A stretch of DNA of 64,000 nucleotides from Glandiceps talaboti (taxonomy: Eukaryota > Hemichordata > Enteropneusta > Spengelidae). Positions 12,501 to 19,470 of the stretch are shown here, piece by piece (position 1 is the stretch's first letter; each line of letters starts with the position of its first letter). The notes under the pieces were generated by a model. The model ran no database searches. It had not been told where the DNA came from and worked only from the letters and a program-made list of their open reading frames with translations. The DNA lies in contig NC_135560.1 in the NCBI RefSeq assembly GCF_964340395.1, positions 7,058,598-7,122,597 on the forward strand. The letters are read 5' to 3'. Position numbers and translations under genes: made by a program.

Positions 12501-15500
12501 CAAGCAGTGAGCAAAATGTTTCATAATTATTAAAATGTCGTGATGGTGTAAAAAATGGTGTAAGGTGATATGCTAGAATATTTAGGGCATTGCAGCTTGT
12601 CATTATTGTTAACAGTGCATATAGCTTCCATACAGAACTGTTACAATAGATTCATGATTCAGAACAACGATATACAATTTTGCTGACTTGGAAGCGTGAT
12701 TTCACTTCACAAGGCTAAAATGCTGAAGGTAGAGTTGCTCAGAGAAGGTGCCTAGTTTTAGCACAAGGCCATATAACCACTAATAAGTTATCTTAAATGT
12801 TAGTTTGTACGCGTCAGTTTGAAAGGAAATAGACTGAAAATTGTGTATTCTGTTTGTTCTACAGATGATAATGAATGTGTTAGTGGTCAGATGTGTGGTC
12901 AAGCTACTTGTTACAACTCAATTGGAAGTTATAGATGTGGTTGTCCATCAGGTTACAACTTTAACAGACAGTATCTTAGTTGTGCAGGTAAGCATTCATT
13001 GTCATATTATGTTCATTTGTTAGATCTTTCTCTTTCTGGCAAATGTTTATAGCTGTTTTTGTACTCAATTTATTACAGGAGATACATGTGCAAAGCATGT
13101 CATATGGATCTAGAAAAAACAATTAAAAAAAGTAACTGAAAGTCTTCAAATGTTTCTGTTACTTAGTTTTAAAAATTTCAAATCTATTCTCCGTTAAAAT
13201 CAAGAAAAAAGATAAGGGGTCCCAGTACAATTTTTTTGAATAGGAGGTCAAAATGATTTCAGAATTTAGTCATCCAATGGCCACTGACTGCTGTGTTAAA
13301 CACCATGAGTGCCAATTTCCTTGAAAATTAGATCGTTAACACCAAACTTCTTTCAATATTGCAAAAAGACCATGTACAAGCTTTCACATGACAATGTTTA
13401 GAGAGATCTTTTACAACTGCCGACATCAAACCATGGACAAATTGAATCTGTTACAAACAGGGAAAGTAAACAACTGAATTGGATTAATAACACTTACTTG
13501 ATACTGCATGTTGGAAGTACAGAGCCTTATAATACATTCTATCATTTGATAAGACCAGTTGTATGGCCTCTTTACATAATAGTTTACATTCACAAACAAA
13601 TTTCCAGTTCCCCTGGCATTCATGTACACATAAAGCGACCATAACACTGTTCTTATCAAACCATGGTGTGCAACACAAGTCTCTGTACTTCCAACATACT
13701 GTACCAAGTGTTATCATATTAATCCAATTCATTTGTTTTCTTTCCATGTTTGTTCCATTCATCCAAGGTCTGCTGTCAGCAGTTGTAAATTTGGTGGTTT
13801 CTACATTAAACTATCTTTACTCGTTAGTATTTGTATATTATGTATACTAAATGTAAACTACATAACGTATAAACATCCATTGACAATTTACCATAATTAA
13901 CGTGGTCATGCTATTTTTCATCGTCCTGTAGATGTAAATGAATGCAGTGGAGCACTGTCTAGTGGAAGAAGTCCTTGTGCTTTTGACTGTAGAAATACAC
14001 AAGGAAGTTTCACATGTGGCTGTCCTCCAGGCTACAACAGTGCATTCCCAGGGTAAGAAATTCCACAATGAATTTAAAAAATATAATTGTTACTTGGGTT
14101 CCTTCATATCAAAAAAGCTGGGTCAGGTATGGAACTAGTTTGAAATTTGTGCTGTTTTTAATAAGGTCTATATTAAATAGGATTTTTTTGGTCAAAGTCT
14201 TCAATTTAACTCTAAATAAAAGTACTGGGTATACTGGTCAGAAATTTGATTGTGATATATACAGATGGTAAATAATTCAATACAGGACAATTATGATCCT
14301 GGATATTCAGATGAAATTCAAACAATATTGTTTTACTGAAATTGTTTTTAACTAATTTCATGCAACTATAGATACCAAATGCATTTACAAAGCTTTTGAA
14401 CTTCTAGCGTTGTTCACTCACTGCCACTAGATGGCATAGTATTTACGAAAGCTTTCCGACCCGAACCTTTAGCGTTGTTTATATGCTGCCACTAGATGGT
14501 GTAGTATTTAAAGCTTTCAACTAGAACCTTTAAGCGTTGTTCACTCACTGCCAGTAGATGGCATAGTATTTATGAAAGCTTTCTACTAGAACCTCTAGCG
14601 TTGTTCACTCACTGCCAGTAGATGGCATAGTATTTACAAAGGCTTTCAACTAGAACCTCAAGCGTTGTTTACTTTCTGCCAATAGATGGAATAGTATTCA
14701 AAGCTTTTGACTAGAACCTGTACACAGTTTAACTTGCATAGAAATATTCAGTTATGTTGCTATGCCATTTGGCATAATTATGTCAATCATACTCAGTTTA
14801 TAATATGTTTAACCATACATTTACAATGGTGATGCTAATCACATGCAATGTAAAAGGTTTTCTTGAGAAGCACAGTGAAGCATTTGAAGCTGTGTAAATT
14901 TGTCACAGAACAATTTTTGCTGTATCTTTAATGCTTCACGAAATATTATGCTTGAGCTACTGTAGTTCATATCACAATATTTGATTTGACATTTTATTAC
15001 AGATCTTGCGTATCCACACTAGGCAGAGAATCAGAAGGCTGCTACGAATGTGACTTTGTTGGAGCAAGTGATGGTGATGGTGTACCATTACAGGCAAGTG
15101 TAGGAGATGACGCTTATCTATTGCCTGACCCAGCACAACAACAACAGCAACAACAAGCATCTGATACAGGTTATTACAACCAACAACCATACGCAGGCAA
15201 TGCCGGATACCAGTATGGCCAGCAACAACAGCAACAAGGTGGTTACGGACAAAACTATGGGCAGCAATACAGACAATATGGACAATATGGGCAACAACAA
15301 CAACAGTACCAACAACCAAATAATGGTTATCAATATCAACCACAAGCTGGTGACTACTATGATGGTTATGGTTACAACGCTGGTGGTGGTTATTACCGTT
15401 ATAAGAGATCGGCTGATGGTACAGATGCGACCCAGCCACCAAAGGATGAGAATGATACCGAGGGTTCTGATAACGATGTGCCAGAACTCACCATTGGCAA

Positions 15501-15867
15501 GCAGAAGAATGATGTTACCACAAACAAAGAGATGAAGGATCCTGAACCGTTTGCTATCAAGGTGAAACTCCACGAAGCCAAATCAAGAGCCCGTGTATTA
15601 AAGTTTGTGCCAGCAATTGCATCATTTGTTGGTGATTTGGAGTACAACATTACCAGAGGCAATGAACGAGATCACTTCTCCATAAAATACAAGCATGGTT
15701 TCACGATCCTAGCCTTCAAGAAAACTATCACAAGACCAAGCACTTTCAATTTAGAGATAACAGGTCAAATGAAGGCCAAGCCCTCGGAAGAACAACTTGA
15801 AGAGGCACTGTGGAACGGTCATTCAAAACATTCATCCAGACTGAGAGTACAAGTCGCTGTTATTTAA
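456..15867 (+). CDS. FBN: Fibrillin, C-terminal half (5' end outside window)
   Basis: Extracellular matrix glycoprotein that assembles into calcium-stabilised microfibrils. Nineteen exons give about 1,092 residues: 4 cbEGF, TB, 5 cbEGF, TB, 7 cbEGF, unique C-terminus. The 5-TB-7 spacing is that of the human fibrillin C-terminal half. All internal exons are phase 1-1 except the last junction, which is phase 2. cbEGF units start D-(V/I/L/K/Y)-(D/N)-E-C and carry the C-x-(D/N)-x4-(F/Y)-x-C hydroxylation consensus; TB units have the CCC triplet and 8 cysteines. A near-identical stretch to human fibrillin is QHYYWNQC in the exon at 12298. LTBPs also mix cbEGF and TB domains, but the CYEC motif, furin site and asprosin-like tail are specific to fibrillin. 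The gene starts upstream of the window, so the N-terminus and promoter are not visible. Confidence 0.96.
786..950. mobile_element. Palindromic (MITE-like) element in fibrillin intron, copy 1
   Basis: Imperfect inverted repeat whose inner arms read GACCTAAG...CTTAGGTC and whose outer arms are rich in ttcttc/gaagaa. The same inner arms and similar flanks recur at 9605-9756, so this is a dispersed family and not a chance hairpin. No coding sequence is inside. Confidence 0.6.
1017..1142 (+). CDS. FBN: Fibrillin exon: cbEGF domain 2
   Basis: A 126-nt phase 1-1 exon (cgcag acceptor, gtaagt donor). One cbEGF module starting DVDEC and ending CVG, with the NEVGSFNC hydroxylation/calcium signature. 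A TTA/TAT-rich tract lies just upstream of the acceptor. Confidence 0.95.
2063..2194 (+). CDS. FBN: Fibrillin exon: cbEGF domain 3
   Basis: A 132-nt phase 1-1 exon (gtacag acceptor, gtaagt donor). One cbEGF starting DRDEC, slightly longer than its neighbours because of an extended C1-C2/C2-C3 region ([10 protein letters not shown]). Confidence 0.94.
2750..2875 (+). CDS. FBN: Fibrillin exon: cbEGF domain 4
   Basis: A 126-nt phase 1-1 exon (tttttag acceptor, gtaatg donor). One cbEGF starting DLNEC with NSVGSFTC. It directly precedes the first TB domain of the window. The donor departs slightly from the gtaagt consensus used by most neighbours. Confidence 0.94.
2945..3243. mobile_element. Long palindromic element in fibrillin intron
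   Basis: About 300 bp of near-perfect inverted repeat centred near 3096 (ttgttattgta/tgtacaataacaa). The outer arms share tttcaatttataaaacaatt and its complement. It is non-autonomous, with no ORF; a MITE or a large foldback repeat. Confidence 0.7.
3552..3656. repeat. Three tandem copies of a 35-bp unit
   Basis: The unit begins taagattgtattgcaaagat. The three copies are nearly identical; the third differs by one base (cttcta for ctttta). The rest of this 1.2-kb intron holds the palindrome before it and simple A/T-rich sequence. Confidence 0.9.
4072..4218 (+). CDS. FBN: Fibrillin exon: first part of TB domain A
   Basis: A 147-nt exon encoding the first seven cysteines of a TB (8-Cys, TGF-beta-binding-protein-like) domain: the CCC triplet, then [10 protein letters not shown]. 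It ends in phase 1 at ..GCA A|gtaag; the eighth cysteine is in the next exon. As in human fibrillins, the TB domain is split over two exons. Confidence 0.94.
4817..5014 (+). CDS. FBN: Fibrillin exon: end of TB domain A plus cbEGF
   Basis: A 198-nt phase 1-1 exon. It supplies the last TB cysteine (QLCPDGFG), a short Gly/Asp-rich linker, and then a complete cbEGF starting DINEC. This is the first of five cbEGFs between the two TB domains. TB-linker-cbEGF in one exon matches vertebrate fibrillin gene structure. Confidence 0.94.
5258..5480. repeat. Imperfect inverted repeat in fibrillin intron
   Basis: The arms share ttgtacaa, atgaaaattt and the gtcaaaac/gttttgac pair around a loop near 5325. 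The right arm is longer than the left. A diverged palindromic element is the likely explanation. Confidence 0.4.
5590..5699 (+). repeat. Tandem duplication of a 3' splice site (45-nt block, 65-nt offset)
   Basis: Copies 5590-5634 and 5655-5699 differ at only two bases. Both contain tcaaactttcatac, a T-rich tract, and an AG followed by ACAAG. The second copy contains the acceptor used by the exon at 5695. Confidence 0.9.
5695..5817 (+). CDS. FBN: Fibrillin exon: cbEGF after TB A, second
   Basis: A 123-nt phase 1-1 exon, DKNEC start. Its 3' splice site lies in a tandemly duplicated 45-nt block: the upstream copy at 5590-5634 also ends in AG followed by ACAAG. The copy at 5655-5699 is used here because only it continues into an open cbEGF frame. 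Confidence 0.94.
5881..5895 (+). promoter_or_regulatory. CTCF-like motif in fibrillin intron
   Basis: CCTCTAGGGGGCGCT matches CCASYAGRKGGCRSY at 14 of 15 positions. It lies about 65 bp after the exon ending at 5817. Confidence 0.4.
6407..6529 (+). CDS. FBN: Fibrillin exon: cbEGF after TB A, third
   Basis: A 123-nt phase 1-1 exon (tttag acceptor, gtaagt donor). One cbEGF starting DIDEC with NTEGSYIC. Confidence 0.95.
7564..7689 (+). CDS. FBN: Fibrillin exon: cbEGF after TB A, fourth
   Basis: A 126-nt phase 1-1 exon (acccag acceptor, gtaagt donor). cbEGF starting DYDEC and containing [16 protein letters not shown]. The human module at the same position reads CKNLIGTFMCICPPGM, supporting one-to-one domain correspondence. 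Confidence 0.95.
7955..8080 (+). CDS. FBN: Fibrillin exon: cbEGF after TB A, fifth
   Basis: A 126-nt phase 1-1 exon (gactag acceptor, gtaagt donor). cbEGF starting DVNEC with CGNGQCVNI. It is the last cbEGF before the second TB domain. Confidence 0.95.
8144..8378. mobile_element. Palindromic (MITE-like) element in fibrillin intron
   Basis: Inverted repeat of about 235 bp. The arms share gtaaagca, catatcaagtg and aaagtata with their complements. The remaining 800 bp of this intron up to 9165 hold no recognised feature. Confidence 0.65.
9166..9318 (+). CDS. FBN: Fibrillin exon: first part of TB domain B
   Basis: A 153-nt exon (cacag acceptor, gtgaga donor). It encodes seven cysteines of the second TB domain, including SRCCC and GPDCDTCP. 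The human counterpart also starts DxRxGxCF. The final cysteine (EELC) comes from the next exon. Confidence 0.94.
9605..9756. mobile_element. Palindromic (MITE-like) element, copy 2 of the GACCTAAG family
   Basis: Outer arms atgttattctccaatattttt and its complement, inner arms GACCTAAG/CTTAGGTC. It is less diverged than the copy at 786-950. Similarity to that copy may extend leftward to about 9505 (gtcatgacaa...). Confidence 0.75.
9910..10089 (+). CDS. FBN: Fibrillin exon: end of TB domain B plus cbEGF 1 of final seven
   Basis: A 180-nt phase 1-1 exon. It starts with YEELC (last TB cysteine), a GGGMEPDGQ linker, then a cbEGF starting DIDEC. This opens the final run of seven cbEGF domains that human fibrillins also have. 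Confidence 0.94.
10841..10960 (+). CDS. FBN: Fibrillin exon: final-run cbEGF 2
   Basis: A 120-nt phase 1-1 exon (gtgtag acceptor, gtaaga donor). Starts DVNEC and contains [16 protein letters not shown], very similar to the human module CKNTEGSYQCSCPRGY. Confidence 0.95.
11333..11449 (+). CDS. FBN: Fibrillin exon: final-run cbEGF 3
   Basis: A 117-nt phase 1-1 exon (tttgtag acceptor, gtaggt donor). Starts DLDEC and ends GYSQHGMGC. The shortened C5-C6 loop is also short in the human module at this place (GFTQHHTAC). Confidence 0.95.
11520..11610. repeat. (CA)n-rich tract
   Basis: CA/CATA dinucleotide-rich sequence, the longest pure run near 11585-11608, within the intron between the exons at 11333 and 11765. 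Confidence 0.7.
11765..11893 (+). CDS. FBN: Fibrillin exon: final-run cbEGF 4
   Basis: A 129-nt phase 1-1 exon (aacag acceptor, gtatgt donor). Starts DVDEC and includes CECQRGY, as in the human domain CECQRGF at the same position. Confidence 0.95.
12298..12417 (+). CDS. FBN: Fibrillin exon: final-run cbEGF 5
   Basis: A 120-nt phase 1-1 exon. Starts DVDEC, with [18 protein letters not shown] and QHYYWNQC. Human fibrillins have GNHRCQHGCQN and QHYQWNQC here. This is the clearest single ortholog signature in the window. Confidence 0.96.
12865..12987 (+). CDS. FBN: Fibrillin exon: final-run cbEGF 6
   Basis: A 123-nt phase 1-1 exon (ctacag acceptor, gtaagc donor). Starts DDNEC and contains [18 protein letters not shown], close to the human CYNTLGSYKCACPSGFSF. 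Confidence 0.95.
13472..13733. mobile_element. Palindromic (MITE-like) element in fibrillin intron
   Basis: About 260 bp. The arms share gaattggattaat, taacact, gttggaagtacagag and their complements. The inner part pairs through tttgataaga/tcttatcaaa. No coding potential of its own. Confidence 0.7.
13932..14052 (+). CDS. FBN: Fibrillin exon: final-run cbEGF 7 (first five cysteines)
   Basis: A 121-nt exon from phase 1 to phase 2 (gtag acceptor, gtaaga donor). Starts DVNEC and ends CGCPPGY..FPG. The sixth cysteine is the SC at the start of the last exon. The phase change to 2 marks the junction to the unique C-terminal region. Confidence 0.94.
14395..14720. repeat. Five tandem ~64-bp repeats in the last fibrillin intron, each with a CTCF-like word
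   Basis: Each unit reads roughly tagcgttgtt-cactcactgcca-(c/g)tagatggcatagtattta-aagctttc-gaacct. The CCA(C/G/A)TAGATGG cores start at 14424, 14489, 14551, 14615 and 14679, spaced 62-65 bp, all in one orientation. The remaining part of this intron (14720-15002) has nothing I recognise. Confidence 0.9.
15003..15867 (+). CDS. FBN: Fibrillin last exon: C-terminal region with Q/Y/G-rich segment and asprosin-like propeptide
   Basis: An 865-nt terminal exon, stop TAA at 15865-15867. In order it encodes: the last cbEGF cysteine (SCVS), the fibrillin-specific pair CYEC, an acidic stretch, 87 residues of Gln/Tyr/Gly-rich low complexity (15136-15396), the furin-type site RYKR (15397-15408), and a 152-residue propeptide starting SADG. 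The propeptide aligns with human asprosin through an (I/V)L-(E/K)-(L/F)-(L/V)-PA-(I/L) strand, R/S-GNE, a KK strand, and a terminal R-(L/M)-(R/K)-(V/I)-Q-V. N-glycosylation sequons are visible at NDT and NIT. The furin cut is needed for microfibril assembly in vertebrate fibrillins; its role here is inferred. Confidence 0.95.
15136..15396 (+). repeat. Sequence encoding the Q/Y/G-rich low-complexity segment of fibrillin
   Basis: A CAA/CAG and TAY-GGN rich tract encoding 87 residues. By hand count about 31 are Gln, 19 Tyr and 17 Gly, with runs of Q7, Q6 and Q5. Glutamine codons mix CAA and CAG, so the tract is not a pure trinucleotide repeat and looks like a selected protein sequence. It lies between CYEC and the furin site. 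Human FBN1 has only a short linker there. Confidence 0.93.
15397..15408 (+). other. Furin-type proprotein cleavage site (RYKR|S)
   Basis: The codons for R-Y-K-R are followed by S-A-D-G. This fits the minimal R-x-(K/R)-R consensus. The site is at the same place as the RxKR|S and KKxxxRQKR|S-type sites of vertebrate fibrillins, between CYEC and the C-terminal propeptide. Confidence 0.85.
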
Positions 15868-16303
15868 TGAAAAACATCTGGTGCTACACAAAAAAAACCT
15901 AGATATAGGGACACTCTAACCAAGATTTAGGGACAATGTATAATCATGTCTTTGTGCTCACAAAGTACAAAACTGTAACGATTTCAAATTACAAGTCTCC
16001 TAAAACAATAGATCATGTTCCTACTCACATCTGAAATACTTTTCAACACATTTTAAATATTGTGAATTTCATTATGATATTCACATTTCAATCCTTAGAT
16101 GAAGGGAAAAAAAAGTTTGCTTTCCTTCCGAGTATATGTAATCTTTTGAGCATTTAAAGTCGTTTACGCTTCATGTATGATTTAAATTTATGACAAATTT
16201 AAAGGGGAGGTGGAAGTTCTTTATAGCTATATAGTTTGTTTTTTTAATTGAAAAAAAAAGGAATGTAACCATAAGAGTAGTCTAGATATACTATATACTG
16301 AAA

Positions 16304-16309
16304 AATAAA
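16304..16309 (+). terminator. Proximal poly(A) signal AATAAA of fibrillin
   Basis: AATAAA followed within 15 nt by a T/GT-rich downstream element (ctgctgtttttttt). It is a good candidate for a short 3' UTR isoform. Confidence 0.55.
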
Positions 16310-17122
16310 AAGCTGCTGTTTTTTTTGTCAGTTACTTTTAAAATATACATTTTTTTTGTGGTTCTATGTGCTAACGTCAAGGTGCTTTCAGTTTAATTTT
16401 TGTTGTTGACATTTTAATGTATTTAACAAGTATTCACTAGTTCTGTTACCAATGGCAAGCATGGTTTGTAATGTTTCTAGTTTAAATCCGACGTTGTTTG
16501 CACGTCAGTGATACCATCTTTATTGTATTAGCTAGATTTTATCGGGCTTTTCAATGATTTCCCAATTATAAGTGTTTGACAGATTTTATGCGATTTGTTG
16601 TCAGATATGTTGAACTAAGATGCTGCTTGTTTATGCATTTCTAGCCAGGGTTTTTTTCAATGTGCCCGTTTACTCTATGTGGTCATGGGTACGTGCACAA
16701 GTTAGCTGTAAGTTTTAATGTATTTGTCATCTACACTTAGATCATATGTGCATCCACAAATCGAGCACGGTTTATACTTGATGGCTGCCATGTCTAATAA
16801 CCAGTGTGCTCTCTTATGACAGGCGTCATTTTTTGTCGGTCAATATGCTGGAAGCCGAGTTTTCTTGCATGTTACTAGGTATAACGGAACAAGTTTGGTT
16901 TGTCACAAGGAATTGCTGTGGTGTGTCAAATTTGGCTTAGAGGGCATACTGTTGAAAACATCAGTAGCATCCCAAATGATCGGAAAACAGGGTCAGCTAA
17001 TATTACATAAAAAGTGAACGATTGTCAACTAATCCCCACCCCAGATCCCCCACACATATAGTTGAAAAGTCCTGTCTGCCTTTGTTGGTAGTACAGCAAT
17101 GAAATATTGAATTTGAAAACAA

Positions 17123-17128
17123 AATAAA
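17123..17128 (+). terminator. Middle AATAAA hexamer, weak candidate poly(A) signal
   Basis: AATAAA inside an A-rich run. The downstream sequence has no obvious GT-rich element, so it is less likely to be used than those at 16304 and 18223. Confidence 0.25.
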
Positions 17129-17780
17129 AAGTTGCCAAAGTGTAGATGAGATATACATCAAAGCTTTCACTCTAAACTACTCCAATTCATACCCATGTTG
17201 TGCATATCCCTAGAGGTATGTCATATTTTCACTGAAATAATTAAATGACACATATAAATTAGTGAGTATGTAACGATATTCAGCAACGCTGGATACAAGA
17301 ATGATATAAAGTTTACATGTTTCATTGCAATGTAATCTTAGTGTACACCAGCATATAAGCTAGTTGAATAGATTAATTTTAGCAGTGGATACACGTCAAC
17401 TGTTTTCTCTTTATAACCTAAATCACAATTCTGTATGTATCATTATGTTAAAAAGACAATCTGTTGAGTAGAAGTGAAAAAAAAATGAACTCAGTTTGTA
17501 ATGCTGGATCTTTCTTCACTGACAACTTCATGTTTAACTTTGATACGGATAGTAGATAAAAACCATTATTACATAAGTACCAGAGATTACTTGCACTGGT
17601 GCGTGCGCATGCTAGTGGTGTTTGCACTACAGTGTAATACCGAAAATGTTATTGCATACCTGCATGCTAATGATATGTAAATGAAGACTTGATTGTTCTA
17701 CATCGAATGTGAAAGCGTGTGATTGAGTAGTGTCATTTTTATGGAAATGTGTTGTTTCAGATAAACATATGTAATAATAA

Positions 17781-17966
17781 CAGAACCACATGTTACTTGA
17801 GTGACAGTGTGGATACTCGAGGTATTTGTGCTTCTGCCTGCAGTGTTTTCTACTGCACTTTCAAGCACTATGCTTGTGAAAGTACTGCCGCAGAGAACAC
17901 TGCAAGCACTCATGCAACTACCCCCCAAGTACGCCATACTTACACTCGTGTGTCATGGGGTTCTGT
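17781..17966. repeat. Large inverted repeat in fibrillin 3' UTR region
   Basis: The arms pair cagaacc with ggttctg at the outside and ctgcagtgtt, tactgcacttt and caagca with their complements near the centre (about 17873). It would form a long hairpin in a distal 3' UTR transcript. Confidence 0.65.
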
Positions 17967-18222
17967 CATAGACTAGTATATTCTAATCTTTTTGCAATGT
18001 TAACCTTATAGGTATTGATGTAACAATTTTCAGTTTAAAAATGAAATGACAACTTCTGTAAGTATACAGAATTCTGATTTCTGTTACAAATTACATACAT
18101 ATAAGTTAGAATCTTGAGCAAAAACAACAACATTGTTTTAAAATGTTTCCTAACACCAAGAAAAACTTTTTTTCTGCCCTGTATGTAAGTATGTTACTGT
18201 ATTTTGACTTGTGCAGCCTGAT

Positions 18223-18228
18223 AATAAA
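18223..18228 (+). terminator. Distal poly(A) signal AATAAA of fibrillin
   Basis: AATAAA followed about 30 nt later by a tgttgttgtttttt element. It is a good context for the distal 3' end; the minisatellite starts about 120 bp further on. Confidence 0.5.
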
Positions 18229-18354
18229 ATTCCTAATTCTTAAATTGTTCATCTCTCCTGTTGTTGTTTTTTACCAAAAGTGTTCATCAGCTTGATGTAC
18301 CAAATTGATTGAAGGTTGTAGAAAGCACCCTATTGACACACACTAGTACATCAG

Positions 18355-18961
18355 GTACAGCTAAAACAGGGAGAGTTCACCAGAAGACTGTACATGACAT
18401 ACATTTACAGCTAAAACAGGGAGAGTTTGCAAGAAGACCGTACATGACATACATTTACAGCTAAAACAGGGAAAGTTTGCCAGAAACCTGTAAATGACAT
18501 ATACATTTACAGCTAAAACAGGGAAAGTTTGCCAGAAACCTGTACATGACATATACATTTACAGCTAAAACAGGGACTGTTCGCCAGGAGACTGTACATG
18601 ACATATATTTACAGCTAAAACAGGGAAAGTTTGCCAGAAAACTGTACATAACATACATTTGCAGCGAAAACAGGGAGTGTTTGCCAGAAGCCTGTACATG
18701 ACATACATTTACAGTTAAAACAGGGAGAGTTTGCCAGAAGACTGTACATGACATACACTTACAGCTAAAACAAGGAGAGTTCACCAGAAGCCTGTACATG
18801 GCATATACATTTACAGCTAAAACCGGGAGATTTCACCAGAAGACTGTACATGACATACATTTACAGCTAAAACAGGGAGAGTTTGCTAGAAGCCTGTACA
18901 TGACCACTGTAATTAACATGGAGTGTTCACCAGAAGACTGTCCATGACATACATTTAATGA
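18355..18961. repeat. Minisatellite, about 12 copies of a 50-52 bp unit
   Basis: The unit begins cagctaaaacagggagagtt and continues with ccagaag, ctgtacatgacat and acattta. Unit starts are near 18361, 18411, 18461, 18513, 18565, 18615, 18665, 18715, 18765, 18817, 18867 and 18917. Three 52-bp variants carry an extra AT in atatac. The last copy is degenerate. Confidence 0.93.
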
Positions 18962-19433
18962 TCAACACCAATCATGTGGCAAGTTGAAGCATAGACCCTA
19001 CATGTGTAGAGTCTATGGATGAAGATATCACTTTACTTGCTGGACAAGATCACTTGTATTGCTGAACACAGCAGGATTGTGATTGAAGAGAGTTTTGTTT
19101 ATGTTCATTCAAATTTTAAACTTCCCTCAATAACAATCATGTTGTGTTCAGAGCAATAAAAGAGTTGTTATTAGACCTTGAAAAATCATGCATTAATTTG
19201 TCTAGCATATCAAGTTTAACGATTCACTCAACAATTAAATATGTCTGTGATTAGACCTAAATATTCATCGTTGAGGGCGCCCCTTCACCATAAGTTCTAA
19301 GGATTGAAGAGGATACTGACGAAAACAATATTTGAATAGTGTACAATAATAATTATTTCAGTAAAAGAACAAAGCCCACCATACAAAGAATGTGATATTT
19401 TTACATGACAGGATTGGTCAAAAAGCTAATATG

Positions 19434-19438
19434 TACAA

Positions 19439-19468
<30 letters not shown>
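19434..19468. repeat. (AATA)n microsatellite
   Basis: About eight tandem AATA units in intergenic DNA. Around it (18961-19990) I see no gene or other element. Confidence 0.9.

Positions 19469-19470
<2 letters not shown>

Larger units (their letters stand above)
15868..18250 (+). other. Fibrillin 3' UTR and candidate extended 3' UTR
   Basis: No open reading frame of interest continues after the stop. The stretch is AT-rich with three AATAAA hexamers (16304, 17123, 18223) and a palindromic element at 17781-17966. The end of the transcript is uncertain: a short UTR of about 450 nt or a long one of about 2.4 kb are both supported by good poly(A) contexts. Confidence 0.55.

Noticed and set aside
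14395-14720. Tandem repeat array considered as CRISPR-like
   Set aside because: Repeats are directly adjacent without unique spacers and lie in a eukaryotic intron.
14972-15573. Long minus-strand reading frames (14972-15442 and 15118-15573)
   Set aside because: They are complements of the CAA/TAY-rich fibrillin exon (giving Leu/Val and His/Val runs) with no family resemblance, while the plus strand encodes a clear fibrillin C-terminus.
456-15867. LTBP instead of fibrillin
   Set aside because: LTBPs share cbEGF and TB domains, but not the 7-cbEGF terminal run with CYEC, furin site and asprosin-like propeptide.
18361-18799. Minus-strand frames with repeated C-x-S-C words
   Set aside because: Translation of the minisatellite; period 50 is not a multiple of 3 so the frame is not maintained across copies.
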